Positions 26,840 through 36,438 of a stretch of DNA of 64,000 bases are shown here, one piece after another (the first letter of the stretch is position 1; every line of letters starts with the position of its first letter). The DNA is from Flavobacterium ardleyense (GTDB taxonomy: Bacteria > Bacteroidota > Bacteroidia > Flavobacteriales > Flavobacteriaceae): the NCBI RefSeq assembly GCF_033547075.1, contig NZ_CP137891.1, forward strand, positions 1,054,001-1,118,000. Reading direction: 5' to 3'. The notes under the pieces are model-generated. The model was not told the DNA's origin and made no database searches. It saw only the letters and a list, made by a program, of their open reading frames with translations. A program made the translations under genes and the position numbers.

Positions 26840-27415
26840 TTAAACAAAGAGCGCTTTAACATTGCCTGCAAATAATTTAACAGCAATAGCTAAAAGTATA
26901 ACACCGAAAAATTTTCTAATAATACCTAGTCCGTTTTTACCTAAAACTTTTTCAATTTTTGATGAAGATTTCAAAACGATATAGACTAATATGATATTTA
27001 ATACAATTGCGATCAAGATATTGATAGTTTGATACTGTGCTTTTAAAGATAGCAGGGTGGTCAAGGTTCCCGCTCCCGCAATTAGAGGAAATGCAATTGG
27101 TACAATTGAGGCAGAATTTGTTTCTTCGTCTCGATATAGTGTGATTCCTAAAATCATTTCGAGCGCTAGAAAAAACAATACAAATGATCCAGCTACTGCA
27201 AAAGAATAGACATCAATTCCAATAACAGTTAGCATTTCTTCACCTATAAATAAAAAAGTAATTAGCATGATACAAGCTGCAATCGCTGCCTTTTCAGATT
27301 CAATCTTACCATGTTTTTGCTTTAAACTTACAATTACTGGCACGCCACCTACAATATCAATTACTGCAAAAAGTACCATGGCAACGGTGACAATCTCTTG
27401 AAAAACTAAATTCAT
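26840..27415 (-). CDS. MarC family integral membrane protein
   Basis: This 191-residue protein is started at MNLVFQEIVTVAMVLFAVIDI, eight codons inside the longest frame. Six membrane helices and the MarC motifs are visible (IDIVGGVPVIV at the N-terminus, IPIAFPLIAGAGTLTTL in the middle, NGLGIIRKFFGVILLAIAVK near the end). MarC was once linked to multiple antibiotic resistance, but that role was not confirmed; the substrate is unknown. A TACTTTTG -7 element lies at 27437-27444 on the minus strand. It is a single gene. Confidence 0.9.
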   Translation of the reverse strand: MNLVFQEIVTVAMVLFAVIDIVGGVPVIVSLKQKHGKIESEKAAIAACIMLITFLFIGEEMLTVIGIDVYSFAVAGSFVLFFLALEMILGITLYRDEETNSASIVPIAFPLIAGAGTLTTLLSLKAQYQTINILIAIVLNIILVYIVLKSSSKIEKVLGKNGLGIIRKFFGVILLAIAVKLFAGNVKALFV

Positions 27416-27601
27416 AATTCTCTTTTTTAGAAAGTGCAAAAGTAGAAGTTAAATCAATGAAAATACGATAAAATAATAATAATTCGTAAATTATCAATCA
27501 GAGGTAGTAGGTTCAACTACAATATGTTACAGTTTGTCGACTTTTTTGTTTATTGTGGAAACTCTTTGTTAAATTTAAAATTAACTTTAAAAGAAATGAT
27601 G

Positions 27602-28402
27602 ATGAAAAAGCTACTAATTCTTATATTTTTAATAATATTCAGCGCGACAACAAATGCACAAAATCCTTTATTAAAAAGATTGCAGAAGAAAATTGAAAAT
27701 AGACTCGAAAACAAGGTGGAGAGTAAAGTGATGCAAAAGACAGATCAATCGGTTGATAAAGTTTTGGAGGGTCAATTTGAAAGTCTAGCAAAACCATCAT
27801 CCAAAATTTCAGCCGATGCACTACCTGGAAAGTATTCTTTCAGCTATGAATATGAAACCGAGATACAGTCACAAAACAACAAACCAGTGAGTATGACTTA
27901 TTTTTTACAACCAAATGCCTCCTATCAAGGAATGGCTATGGGTGACATAAAATCAGATATGTTTATGGTTATGGATTTTGATAAGGAGCTTATGGTAAGT
28001 TTTATGAATATGTCTGGGACAAAAATGGCTCAAACAATCAGCTTTGCTAATACAAATGATTCTTCTGAGGAAGCTGCGCTCTCAGACTACCAAACTTCTG
28101 CACTTCCAGATCTAATAATAGCAGGGTACAATTGTAAAGGTCTTCAATTAAAAAACAAAGATTATCTTATTAAATATTATTTTACCAACGAAGTTCCAGT
28201 TTCTCTAAATGGAATGGGGAGAGATAAAAAAAGCGCCGCTTTTAATAAAATCATTAATGGAATAAATACTAAAGACCCAGGATTGATGATGAAAATGGAT
28301 CTAACGGACTTGAAAAATAAAAAAAATAATATGGTGATGCTGTGCAAAAGTTTAAAGAAAACTACCAAAGAAATTTCGAAAAGCGATTATAAATTTATGT
28401 AA
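27602..28402 (+). CDS. DUF4412 family exported protein
   Basis: This 266-residue protein begins at the third of three consecutive Met codons, which gives the cleanest signal peptide MKKLLILIFLIIFSATTNAQ; 27596 is an equally possible start. After an amphipathic helix (LKRLQKKIENRLENKVESKVM) comes a beta domain with MYTY-like residues (KYSFSYEYETEIQSQNNKPVSMTYFL is shared with DUF4412 in spirit). The family is periplasmic with unknown function. The gene seems alone between marC and the DUF3109 gene. Confidence 0.72.
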   Translation: MKKLLILIFLIIFSATTNAQNPLLKRLQKKIENRLENKVESKVMQKTDQSVDKVLEGQFESLAKPSSKISADALPGKYSFSYEYETEIQSQNNKPVSMTYFLQPNASYQGMAMGDIKSDMFMVMDFDKELMVSFMNMSGTKMAQTISFANTNDSSEEAALSDYQTSALPDLIIAGYNCKGLQLKNKDYLIKYYFTNEVPVSLNGMGRDKKSAAFNKIINGINTKDPGLMMKMDLTDLKNKKNNMVMLCKSLKKTTKEISKSDYKFM

Positions 28403-28423
28403 ATTGAAATTAGGTTGGTATTT

Positions 28424-28454
28424 TTTGATTTGATTCTGATAAAGAGTACTTTTG
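28424..28454 (+). promoter_or_regulatory. Promoter of the DUF3109 gene (implies a leaderless mRNA)
   Basis: TTTG at 28424-28427, a 19-nt spacer and TACTTTTG at 28447-28454 match the Bacteroidetes consensus exactly. The ATG begins at 28459, only 5 nt after the -7 element, so the transcript would start at or next to the start codon. Confidence 0.65.
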
Positions 28455-28458
28455 CAAA

Positions 28459-29031
28459 ATGTTTCAACTAGGAAAAACCATCGTATCTGAGGATATCCTC
28501 GAAAAAGATTTTGTTTGTAATCTTACTGCTTGCAAAGGTGCTTGTTGTGTAGCTGGTGATGCCGGTGCACCACTAACTCTTGAGGAGACCAAGATTCTTG
28601 AGGAAATTTATCCAAAAATTAAGTCAATGCTACGTCCAGAGGGAATTGCTGCAATTGAAGGGCAAGGAACTTGGGTCACTGGCGAGGATGGCGAACTAGA
28701 GACGCCACTTATTGGTGGAGCAGATTGCGCTTATGTTATATTTGACGAAGGAACTGCTCTTTGTGGAATAGAACAAGCATACAACGAAGGATTAGTAAGC
28801 TGGAAAAAACCAGTTTCCTGTCACTTATATCCAGTACGAGTAAAAGACTTTTCAGATTTTGCCGCAGTCAATTATGATCGGTGGGACATTTGTGATGATG
28901 CTTGTACTCTTGGTCAAGAATTAGGCGTTCCTGTATATAAATTTGTCAAAGAAGCGCTAATTAGACGTTTTGGAGAAGATTGGTACATGGAACTTGAAAA
29001 AGTAGCCGAAGACCTCAAAAAATCCAAATAA
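28459..29031 (+). CDS. DUF3109 family cysteine-rich protein
   Basis: This 190-residue protein has many conserved cysteines, starting NLTACKGACC (Cys25, Cys29, Cys30), then GGADCAYV, TALCGI, VSCHLYPVRV and DICDDACTLG. This spacing is like zinc/iron-sulphur cluster binding in YkgJ-type proteins. Its role is unknown. It lies directly upstream of nrdB, and the cysteine pattern fits a metal-site role, but a link to ribonucleotide reductase is only suggestive. Confidence 0.88.
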   Translation: MFQLGKTIVSEDILEKDFVCNLTACKGACCVAGDAGAPLTLEETKILEEIYPKIKSMLRPEGIAAIEGQGTWVTGEDGELETPLIGGADCAYVIFDEGTALCGIEQAYNEGLVSWKKPVSCHLYPVRVKDFSDFAAVNYDRWDICDDACTLGQELGVPVYKFVKEALIRRFGEDWYMELEKVAEDLKKSK

Positions 29032-29291
29032 TATTTTTTAATTTTAGGTTAATTCTTAATTATCTTTGTGTTATTTTATAGCACGAACAAATTTAGTATT
29101 GCCTGTATTAACCTCTTAATGAGCGGATTAGAACATCTATGTGCCCCAGCTCCCGTAAACAAAGGATTGTTTAAAACTATCATCCATTTGTGAATAACTA
29201 TGATTTTTTTTAAGGTGTAAATTTGCAATCTTTGTATTCGCAAGACACAGATATTTGCCAAATTATTCAAATACTTTAATAAAAAACCTAT

Positions 29292-30269
29292 ATGTCACAG
29301 ATAGAGCCGATACTTCAAGAAAACAGCGACCGATTTGTAATTTTTCCAATCAAACATCCCGATATTTGGGATTGGTATAAAAAAATGGAAGCTAGTTTCT
29401 GGACTGCCGAAGAAATTGACTTGTCTCAAGATCTTACAGATTGGAATGAAAAACTAACTGGAGACGAACGGTATTTTATAAAGCATATTTTAGCATTCTT
29501 CGCAGCTTCGGACGGAATTGTGAACGAGAATCTAGCTGAGAATTTTGTAAATGAAGTTAAGTACGCTGAGGCGAAATTCTTTTATGGTTTCCAAATCATG
29601 ATGGAAAATATTCACTCCGAAACATATTCACTACTTATAGACACTTACGTGAAAGATGATACAGAAAAAGACCTTCTTTTCCGTGCTTTAGATGTTTTCC
29701 CAGCGATTAAGAAAAAAGCGGATTGGGCTCTAAAGTGGATTGAATCGCCATCTTTTGCCGAAAGACTTATTGCCTTTGCAGCAGTAGAAGGAATTTTCTT
29801 CTCTGGAGCTTTCTGTTCAATTTTCTGGTTAAAGAAACGTGGCTTGATGCCGGGATTAACTTTCTCTAACGAACTGATTTCTCGTGACGAAGGTGTTCAC
29901 TGTGATTTTGCAGTGCATTTGCACAACCACCACTTGATTAATAAAGTTTCAAAATCTCGCATTAAAGAAATTATCGTCGATGCACTTAATATCGAAAGAG
30001 AATTTATCACAGAATCGCTTCCGGTAAGTTTGATTGGAATGAATGCGAAGCTAATGACTCAATATTTAGAATTTGTTGCAGACAGACTTCTAGTTGAATT
30101 AGAGTGCGAAAGAGTTTACAACACTTCAAATCCTTTTGATTTTATGGATATGATTTCGCTTCAGGGAAAGACAAATTTCTTCGAAAAGAAAGTTGCCGAA
30201 TATCAAAAAGCAGGAGTTATGAACACAGATTCTGAAGCTCAAAAAATTACTTTCGACGCTGATTTCTAG
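29292..30269 (+). CDS. nrdB: Ribonucleoside-diphosphate reductase subunit beta (class Ia, eukaryote-like)
   Basis: This 325-residue R2 subunit carries the di-iron site and radical: Asp74 (AASDG), Glu105 and His108 (ENIHSE), radical Tyr112 and DEGVH near residue 200 as the second ligand set. The motifs [10 protein letters not shown] and [16 protein letters not shown] and the C-terminal FDADF, which binds R1, are like the eukaryotic R2 tail. It houses the stable tyrosyl radical used by NrdA. It lies upstream of nrdA, separated by 177 nt containing a hairpin repeat. Confidence 0.97.
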   Translation: MSQIEPILQENSDRFVIFPIKHPDIWDWYKKMEASFWTAEEIDLSQDLTDWNEKLTGDERYFIKHILAFFAASDGIVNENLAENFVNEVKYAEAKFFYGFQIMMENIHSETYSLLIDTYVKDDTEKDLLFRALDVFPAIKKKADWALKWIESPSFAERLIAFAAVEGIFFSGAFCSIFWLKKRGLMPGLTFSNELISRDEGVHCDFAVHLHNHHLINKVSKSRIKEIIVDALNIEREFITESLPVSLIGMNAKLMTQYLEFVADRLLVELECERVYNTSNPFDFMDMISLQGKTNFFEKKVAEYQKAGVMNTDSEAQKITFDADF

Positions 30270-30317
30270 GATTTCGAAAACTTCTAAATCTGAAAATCTT
30301 ATTGCTTAATTGCAAAA

Positions 30318-30392
30318 GTGCCCTAGCCCCGATTGCAGCGAAATCCCCCGATAGCTATCGGGGATTGGAGCGGAAAGTGGGATAAAGCACCA
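30318..30392 (+). repeat. Interspersed hairpin repeat, copy C, between nrdB and nrdA
   Basis: A compact element, CTAGCCCCGATTGCAGCG, is followed by a hairpin with AATCCCC and GATAG arms (one bulged C) and by GGATTGGAGCGGAAAGTGGG. The flanks pair imperfectly too. It resembles a shortened member of the family at 4964 and 32871, and it sits in the middle of the nrd unit. Confidence 0.6.
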
Positions 30393-30446
30393 AAAAACAA
30401 CGAAATTATACCAAGAACGACTCTTTTGGTTTAAAAATATAGAAAA

Positions 30447-32822
30447 ATGTACGTAATAAAAAGAAACGGGACGAAAGAGCCTGTGATGTTTGACAAAATT
30501 ACCGATAGGATTAAGAAATTATGTTACGGCCTCAACGATCTTGTAGATCCTGTGAAGGTAGCAATGCGAGTGATAGAAGGACTTTACGACGGTGTAGCCA
30601 CTTCTGAACTTGATAATCTTGCTGCCGAAACTGCCGCTGCAATGACGATTTCGCATCCTGATTATGCGCAATTAGCGGCTAGAATTGCAATTTCAAACTT
30701 ACATAGTAATACTACAAAATCGTTTTCAGAAACGATGACCGAAATGTACAATTATGTGAATCCTCGTACAAATCAAGCGTCGCCTTTATTGTCCGATGAG
30801 GTGTATGATGTAATTCAGAAAAATGCCGTTTTCCTAGATTCTCACGTAATTTACAACCGTGATTTTAACTATGATTATTTCGGATTTAAAACCTTGGAAC
30901 GTAGTTATTTACTAAAGTTAAATGGCAAAATAGTGGAGCGTCCTCAGCACATGTTGATGCGTGTTTCTGTGGGAATTCACTTAGATGATTTGGATTCGGT
31001 TTTAGAAACTTACGACCTCATGTCTAAGAAATTTTTTACCCACGCGACGCCAACTTTGTTTAATGCAGGTACTCCAAAACCACAAATGTCGAGCTGTTTC
31101 TTGCTTGCGATGCAGGATGATAGTATTGATGGAATTTACGATACGCTAAAGCAAACTGCCAAAATTTCGCAATCTGCAGGTGGAGTAGGACTGTCTATTC
31201 ACAACGTTCGTGCGACTGGATCATATATTCGTGGTACAAATGGAACTTCAAACGGAATTGTTCCAATGTTGAGAGTTTTCAATGATACTGCACGTTATGT
31301 AGATCAAGGTGGTGGAAAACGCAAAGGAAGTTTTGCGATTTACATCGAAACTTGGCATGCTGATATTTTTGATTTCCTCGACCTGAAAAAGAATCACGGA
31401 AAAGAAGAAATGCGCGCGCGCGACTTATTTTTTGCAATGTGGACTTCAGATTTATTTATGAAAAGAGTGGAGTTAGACACAACTTGGACCTTGATGTGCC
31501 CGAGCGAATGTCCTGGACTTTACGACGTTCACGGAGATGAGTTTGAAACTCTTTACGAATCTTACGAAGCAGCTGGCAAAGGTCGCAAAACAATTAGAGC
31601 TCGCGAATTATGGGAGAAAATTCTAGAATCGCAAATCGAAACTGGTACTCCTTATATGTTGTACAAAGATGCGGTGAATAGAAAATCGAATCAGAAAAAT
31701 TTGGGTACGATTAGATCTTCGAATCTTTGTACCGAAATTATGGAATATACATCGGCAGATGAGGTTGCAGTTTGTAATCTCGCATCGATTTCGCTTCCAA
31801 TGTTTGTAGAAAATGGTGCTTTTAATCACCAATTATTATATGACGTTACCAAACGGGTAACGCGCAACTTAAACAAGGTAATTGACCGCAATTATTACCC
31901 TGTTCCAGAGGCCGAAAATTCAAATATGCGCCACCGTCCCGTAGGATTGGGTGTACAAGGATTGGCAGATGCGTTTATTATGCTCAGACTGCCTTTTACA
32001 AGTGATGAGGCTAAGAAACTGAATCAGGAAATCTTCGAAACCCTTTACTTTGCTGCGGTTACCGCTTCAATGGAGCTAGCAAAAGAGGAAGGTCCTTACA
32101 GCACTTACGAAGGTTCGCCGATCTCGCAAGGGGAGTTTCAATATAATTTATGGGGACTTAAAGACGAGGAACTTTCGGGTCGTTGGGATTGGGCTGCATT
32201 GCGTACAGACGTGCTTGCAAACGGGGTGAGAAACTCACTGCTTGTGGCACCGATGCCAACTGCCTCTACATCTCAAATACTAGGAAATAACGAAGCTTTT
32301 GAGCCATATACTTCAAATATTTATACTCGTCGTACGCTTTCTGGTGAGTTTATCATCGTCAACAAGCACCTTTTAGAAGATCTTGTGGAGCGCGGATTAT
32401 GGAATGAAACTTTGAAGCAAGAGATTATGCGTCACAACGGATCTGTCCAAAATATCGCGGAAATTCCTGCAGATTTAAAGGAGCTTTATAAGACGGTTTG
32501 GGAGTTAAGTATGAAAGACATCATCGATATGTCGCGTCAACGCGGCTATTTTATCGATCAGTCTCAGTCCTTAAATCTATTTATGCAAGATGCGAACTTT
32601 GCAAAATTAACTTCGATGCATTTCTACGCTTGGAAGTCTGGTCTTAAGACTGGAATGTACTATTTGCGTACCAAAAGTGCGGTTGATGCAATCAAATTCA
32701 CTTTGAATAATGACAAGAAAGCCGCGCCGGTAGCCGAGGCGATTGCTGCAAATGAGTTTAAATCAATGATCGATTTAGCTCGAAATGCTGAGCCGGATGA
32801 CTGCGATATGTGCGGATCTTAA
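30447..32822 (+). CDS. nrdA: Ribonucleoside-diphosphate reductase subunit alpha (class Ia)
   Basis: This 791-residue R1 subunit starts with an ATP-cone ([17 protein letters not shown], residues about 1-90), a site for allosteric dATP/ATP. Then comes the (beta/alpha)10 barrel: SSCFLLAM has one redox Cys, SNLCTEI carries the active-site Asn-Cys-Glu triad, and [21 protein letters not shown] is the signature near the end. It ends DDCDMCGS, the swinging-arm Cys pair. It reduces NDPs to dNDPs with NrdB and a thioredoxin-like donor. Confidence 0.97.
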   Translation: MYVIKRNGTKEPVMFDKITDRIKKLCYGLNDLVDPVKVAMRVIEGLYDGVATSELDNLAAETAAAMTISHPDYAQLAARIAISNLHSNTTKSFSETMTEMYNYVNPRTNQASPLLSDEVYDVIQKNAVFLDSHVIYNRDFNYDYFGFKTLERSYLLKLNGKIVERPQHMLMRVSVGIHLDDLDSVLETYDLMSKKFFTHATPTLFNAGTPKPQMSSCFLLAMQDDSIDGIYDTLKQTAKISQSAGGVGLSIHNVRATGSYIRGTNGTSNGIVPMLRVFNDTARYVDQGGGKRKGSFAIYIETWHADIFDFLDLKKNHGKEEMRARDLFFAMWTSDLFMKRVELDTTWTLMCPSECPGLYDVHGDEFETLYESYEAAGKGRKTIRARELWEKILESQIETGTPYMLYKDAVNRKSNQKNLGTIRSSNLCTEIMEYTSADEVAVCNLASISLPMFVENGAFNHQLLYDVTKRVTRNLNKVIDRNYYPVPEAENSNMRHRPVGLGVQGLADAFIMLRLPFTSDEAKKLNQEIFETLYFAAVTASMELAKEEGPYSTYEGSPISQGEFQYNLWGLKDEELSGRWDWAALRTDVLANGVRNSLLVAPMPTASTSQILGNNEAFEPYTSNIYTRRTLSGEFIIVNKHLLEDLVERGLWNETLKQEIMRHNGSVQNIAEIPADLKELYKTVWELSMKDIIDMSRQRGYFIDQSQSLNLFMQDANFAKLTSMHFYAWKSGLKTGMYYLRTKSAVDAIKFTLNNDKKAAPVAEAIAANEFKSMIDLARNAEPDDCDMCGS

Positions 32823-32844
32823 GCAAATACTATTTTTAAAATTT

Positions 32845-32877
32845 ACAGCTGTCAAGAAGTTGATGGCTGTTTTTTTT
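32845..32877 (+). terminator. Terminator of nrdA
   Basis: ACAGCTGTCAA and TTGATGGCTGT pair (with G-U and mismatch) over 11 positions around a GAAG loop, followed by nine T, 22 nt after the nrdA stop. Confidence 0.72.
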
Positions 32878-33056
32878 GGCAGCTAGTCCTGCTATCTGCG
32901 GCAATTCCTCGGCAAGAATCTTTTTTTGTTGCCCGCATAAGGAGCTTCCGTTGGTCGCTCTTCTGCAAGCACAAAAAATAGATTCTTCGCCTCCGGGATT
33001 TGCTTCGCCAGTTCGCTACGCTCGGGTATGCGCCTATCAGGGCTGTACATTGTCGT
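32878..33056 (-). repeat. Interspersed hairpin repeat, copy D
   Basis: The reverse strand reads TACAGCCCTGATAGGCGCAT, then a central part containing the 24-nt block shared with 5022-5045 (here 32939-32962), and ends in GGACTAGCTGCC. It is the longest full match to copy B, in opposite orientation. A 60-codon frame covering it is spurious. Confidence 0.6.
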
Positions 33057-33113
33057 GATTAGTTGATAGAAGCACGTTTTAATTTTCTAAATTTGCACTT
33101 CAAAATGACAATT

Positions 33114-33338
33114 ATGGAAGTTAAAGGAATTTATACAGGAATTATAGAAAAAGACGAAGAAGGAAATTACTTCTGCGGAGAATATTTACTTGATTATCAA
33201 TATACAGAAGCTAGTTTTAAACTAGGTGATGAGATCAATATCAAATCGGTAATTGTAAATCCAAGCGATCGTAGCTATAATAAATACAACAAAAAATCGC
33301 GCAATTTTTTCTTAGCAAACGACAAACCTGCTCAATAG
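33114..33338 (+). CDS. Small conserved-looking protein upstream of an AAA ATPase
   Basis: This 74-residue protein (start MEVKGIYTG; an ATG at 33105 would add three residues) is hydrophilic and beta-rich, with EKDEEGNYFCGEYLLDYQY, NIKSVIVN and a basic KYNKKSRNFF end. I do not recognise a family. It lies 7 nt upstream of the AAA ATPase gene and shares its transcript. It has a TAAATTTG -7 element at 33088-33095, with a TTG 22 nt upstream. A partner or adaptor of the ATPase is a reasonable inference. Confidence 0.6.
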   Translation: MEVKGIYTGIIEKDEEGNYFCGEYLLDYQYTEASFKLGDEINIKSVIVNPSDRSYNKYNKKSRNFFLANDKPAQ

Positions 33339-33345
33339 TTGAGAT

Positions 33346-34053
33346 ATGAGTAATTTCTTTTTTCAAGATCGATCGATTGTAAATTTAGATGAAGTAGTTT
33401 TTAATGAAACTGCTGCGGCTCAAATCAAACGATTTCTTGACGAATACCAACACCGCGAAATTCTTGCAAAATATGATTTGCCAGTTGTAAACAAAATTTT
33501 ACTACACGGTAAAACCGGTTGTGGGAAAACGATGACTGCCAAAGCAATTGCGCAAACGCTCAACTGTAAATTATTTACCGTAAATCTTTCTACTATCGTT
33601 TCTTCGCGCCTTGGCGAAACTGCTAAGAACATCGAGTCACTTTTTAAAGAAGCAAATTACGAACGTTCGGTTTTATTCTTTGACGAATTTGATTCACTCG
33701 GACAAATCCGTGATTACGATAATAAGGACAATAGTGAAATGAAACGAGTGGTGAATGCCATTTTGCAACTCATCGATAATTTTCCAGCTAAGTCAGTTTT
33801 GATTGCTGCCACAAATCAGTTGCACATGATTGACGAAGCATTAACGCGTCGATTTGAAATGCTGATCGAATATACGGCACCTTCAAAAGAAGTTCTTGAT
33901 ATTTACTACAATAATCTTTTACAGAAATATCCTGTAGAATATCAAAAGCTAGATAGAATTTACGATGTCTCATTTGCAGAAGCAAAAAACCATTTATTTA
34001 CTGTGGTGAAAAATAATATTATTGCCGCCGAAAGGTCAAAAATAACTCAATAA
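33346..34053 (+). CDS. Stand-alone AAA family ATPase
   Basis: This 235-residue single-module AAA+ protein has Walker A HGKTGCGKT (P-loop, residues about 54-62), Walker B SVLFFDEFD (residues about 108-116), sensor-1 AATNQ and the arginine-finger region ALTRRFEM at about 165-171. It resembles the ATPase core of FtsH/ClpX-type unfoldases, but there is no protease or substrate-binding domain. It lies downstream of a small unknown gene and 10 nt upstream of dgt, so it could be an unfoldase module controlling a partner. The target is unknown. Confidence 0.82.
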   Translation: MSNFFFQDRSIVNLDEVVFNETAAAQIKRFLDEYQHREILAKYDLPVVNKILLHGKTGCGKTMTAKAIAQTLNCKLFTVNLSTIVSSRLGETAKNIESLFKEANYERSVLFFDEFDSLGQIRDYDNKDNSEMKRVVNAILQLIDNFPAKSVLIAATNQLHMIDEALTRRFEMLIEYTAPSKEVLDIYYNNLLQKYPVEYQKLDRIYDVSFAEAKNHLFTVVKNNIIAAERSKITQ

Positions 34054-34063
34054 AAACCTGAAT

Positions 34064-35407
34064 ATGATGCAGTGGGAACAATTGCTGTCGTTAAGACGTC
34101 AAGGCGATAAGCACAAACGACTTAGAAAAGAGGAAGACGAGACTCGTCTGGGTTTTGAGGTTGATTACGACCGAATTATTTTCTCATCATCTTTCAGAAG
34201 TTTGCAGGACAAAACGCAAGTTATTCCACTGTCAAAAACAGATTTCGTTCACACAAGACTTACTCACAGTTTAGAGGTTTCGGTGGTTGGAAGATCAATC
34301 GGCCGACTTGTGGGTAAGAAAGTTCTGGAAAAATATCCATACTTAAAGGAGATTCACGGTTATCAGATGAACGACTTTGGAGCAATTGTAGCTGCAGCTT
34401 CATTATCTCACGATATCGGAAATCCCCCTTTTGGCCACTCGGGCGAAAAAGCAATTGGAGAATATTTTTCGATTGGTAAAGGATTGAAATATAAGGAAGG
34501 ACTTACTGCTAAGCAATGGCAAGACCTTTGCGATTTTGAAGGAAATGCCAATGGTTTCTCGGTGCTTACAAGTAGCAGGCCTGGAATTTCTGGAAGTATC
34601 AGGCTAACTTATGCCACTTTGGGTGCTTTTATGAAATACCCTAAAGAAAGTTTGCCAAAGAAACCAACCAAAAATATCGCGGATAAAAAATATGGATTCT
34701 TCCAATCTGACAAAGCCTTCTTTCAGGAAGTAGCGTCAGAATTGGGATTAATACCGAATAAAACTGGAGATGATATTGGTTACGAAAGACATCCACTTGC
34801 CTATCTTGTAGAAGCAGCAGATGATATTTGCTACACAATTATCGATTTTGAAGACGGAATTAATTTGGGATTAGTTTCGGAAGATTATGCTTTAGAATAT
34901 CTTATAAAACTCGTAAAAGACACAATAGATTCCGCTAAGTATAATGTTCTAGAAAGCAAGGAAGACCGGATTAGTTATCTGAGAGCGCTGGCAATTGGAA
35001 GCTTGATTCAGGATGCGGTTAAAATATTTTTGGAAAATGAACCCGCTATCTTGGAAGGAAAATTTCCATATTCTCTAATGGACAAAAGCAAGTACAAAGT
35101 TCAGATGGATGAAATTATAAATCTCAGTGCGAAAAATGTCTATGAAAGTAAAGAAGTAATTGAAAAAGAACTTACAGGATATCAGATAATAAATCATTTA
35201 TTAGACGTTTTTATTACTGCTTACAACAATCAATATGATGATAAAATGACCAACTATGACAAGCTTTTGTTGAAGTTGTTGCCAGAAAGACATCATCAGG
35301 AGAAAAATACTTTGTACGAACGTCTTTTGCATATTGCACATTTCGTGTCGTTACTTACAGATGGGAAAGCGCTTCTATACAGCAAAATTCTTGGAAATAA
35401 AGAATAA
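34064..35407 (+). CDS. dgt: Deoxyguanosinetriphosphate triphosphohydrolase (dNTPase)
   Basis: This 447-residue protein has the HD hydrolase site: His68 in RLTHSLEV, His116/Asp117 in SLSHDIGNPPFGHSGE, and a later YLVEAADDICYTIIDFEDG that completes the metal ligands. It removes triphosphate from dNTPs and lowers dNTP pools, opposing ribonucleotide reductase. An ATG three bases downstream is an alternative start. It follows the AAA ATPase by 10 nt and ends at a terminator shared with the DUF3078 gene. dGTPases can also act in phage defence, but this looks like the housekeeping gene. Confidence 0.93.
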   Translation: MMQWEQLLSLRRQGDKHKRLRKEEDETRLGFEVDYDRIIFSSSFRSLQDKTQVIPLSKTDFVHTRLTHSLEVSVVGRSIGRLVGKKVLEKYPYLKEIHGYQMNDFGAIVAAASLSHDIGNPPFGHSGEKAIGEYFSIGKGLKYKEGLTAKQWQDLCDFEGNANGFSVLTSSRPGISGSIRLTYATLGAFMKYPKESLPKKPTKNIADKKYGFFQSDKAFFQEVASELGLIPNKTGDDIGYERHPLAYLVEAADDICYTIIDFEDGINLGLVSEDYALEYLIKLVKDTIDSAKYNVLESKEDRISYLRALAIGSLIQDAVKIFLENEPAILEGKFPYSLMDKSKYKVQMDEIINLSAKNVYESKEVIEKELTGYQIINHLLDVFITAYNNQYDDKMTNYDKLLLKLLPERHHQEKNTLYERLLHIAHFVSLLTDGKALLYSKILGNKE

Positions 35408-35451
35408 AAAAAATCGCAGCTGAAGTTTCTCAGACTGCGGTTTTTTCTTAC
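35408..35451. terminator. Terminator between dgt and the DUF3078 gene
   Basis: CGCAG / CTGCG with inner TGA / TCA arms, flanked by A-run and T-run. It lies in the gap between two convergent stops, so it could serve both directions. Confidence 0.65.
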
Positions 35452-35463
35452 TAGAGATAATTT

Positions 35464-36408
35464 CTAAAATTCGTAAACTACTCCAATTCCTAAAATTTGT
35501 TTAAGCTGAATTTTTGCTCCGCGAGTAACTTCTTCTTCACCTACAGTTTGTTTGGTTTTGATATCATCGTCATAGACAATGTGAGTACCAATGTTGGCAC
35601 GAACATATTTATTCACCTTAAGATCTAATTGAAGTTTCCAATCCACATCGATGTTCCCAAATCGGTTTATGTAATCAGAATAAAGACTTAACCTATTTTC
35701 AAGCATAATATTTTCAAAAACCTCCGTTTTGTAAATACTAGAAACTAGAAAACCTAGTTCTGTTTTGTGATTTTCTCCACGTACTAAAAGTTCTTTTGTA
35801 ATCGGGTCATAGATTGCACCTTTAACTCCAAAAGCTCCTCTATTAGCCAGAATCTGATCCATTACCATCGTATTTTTCATTGTTAATGGCGAAATATAAG
35901 CAGTGAAACTCTTGTCTTTGCTAGCATATTCAGCTCCAATTCCAAGGAAAGTATAAGCTGGACTAAAGGGTTTTGAAATTGGTTTTTCGGTATTTGGGTA
36001 TGAGTAGCCATTAGTAAACTGAGTACTGAAACTAAGTTTGGCTGAATAATACCAGTTGGTTATTGTATCTGCTCGATAACCAAAAGCAGAATTGTATTGC
36101 AGTGCGTCATCGGTTTTCCGGAATTCGACACCATCTTGTTTATTCATTCCATACCGAACAAGAAGTTCATTGCCCCATTTGGTGTTCTTATCGGCATAAT
36201 TTCTAGTAAATGTCCCTTTGATTAGACCCGAAACTGAACTTGTTCCACCCTGACTCCAATTTACAAAAGCTATTTCATTAATGTCAAAAGCTACAATATT
36301 CTTGTTCGTCCAAGGGGAAACAACTTTCACCGTATCAATTTCAATAATTTGCGAAAATCCGGCTGAAGTGAAAAAGAGGAATAGAAAGAAATAATGAAAA
36401 AGTTTCAT
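35464..36408 (-). CDS. DUF3078 family outer-membrane-like protein
   Basis: This 314-residue protein is started at MKLFHYFFLFLFFTSAGFSQ. It has many amphipathic beta strands (GLIKGTFTRNYADKNTKWGNELLVRYGM, YSAKLSFSTQF, LGFLVSSIYKTEVF) and ends IKLKQILGIGVVYEF, like a barrel or a surface beta-sandwich. The family signature VNWSQGGTSSVSG near residue 48 supports DUF3078. Function is unknown. It lies 30 nt downstream of dxs on the same strand. Confidence 0.85.
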   Translation of the reverse strand: MKLFHYFFLFLFFTSAGFSQIIEIDTVKVVSPWTNKNIVAFDINEIAFVNWSQGGTSSVSGLIKGTFTRNYADKNTKWGNELLVRYGMNKQDGVEFRKTDDALQYNSAFGYRADTITNWYYSAKLSFSTQFTNGYSYPNTEKPISKPFSPAYTFLGIGAEYASKDKSFTAYISPLTMKNTMVMDQILANRGAFGVKGAIYDPITKELLVRGENHKTELGFLVSSIYKTEVFENIMLENRLSLYSDYINRFGNIDVDWKLQLDLKVNKYVRANIGTHIVYDDDIKTKQTVGEEEVTRGAKIQLKQILGIGVVYEF

Positions 36409-36438
36409 AAGAGAATTTAATTTTTGCAAAAGTCTAAA

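Noticed and set aside
29032..29291. NrdR box or cobalamin riboswitch upstream of nrdB
   Set aside because: I found no palindromic NrdR boxes and no B12-box in the gap; a TAAATTTG at 29218-29225 lacks a TTG at proper distance.
32876..33058. 60-codon frame covering the repeat after nrdA
   Set aside because: It matches interspersed repeat copy D, has low-complexity content and no homologous pattern.
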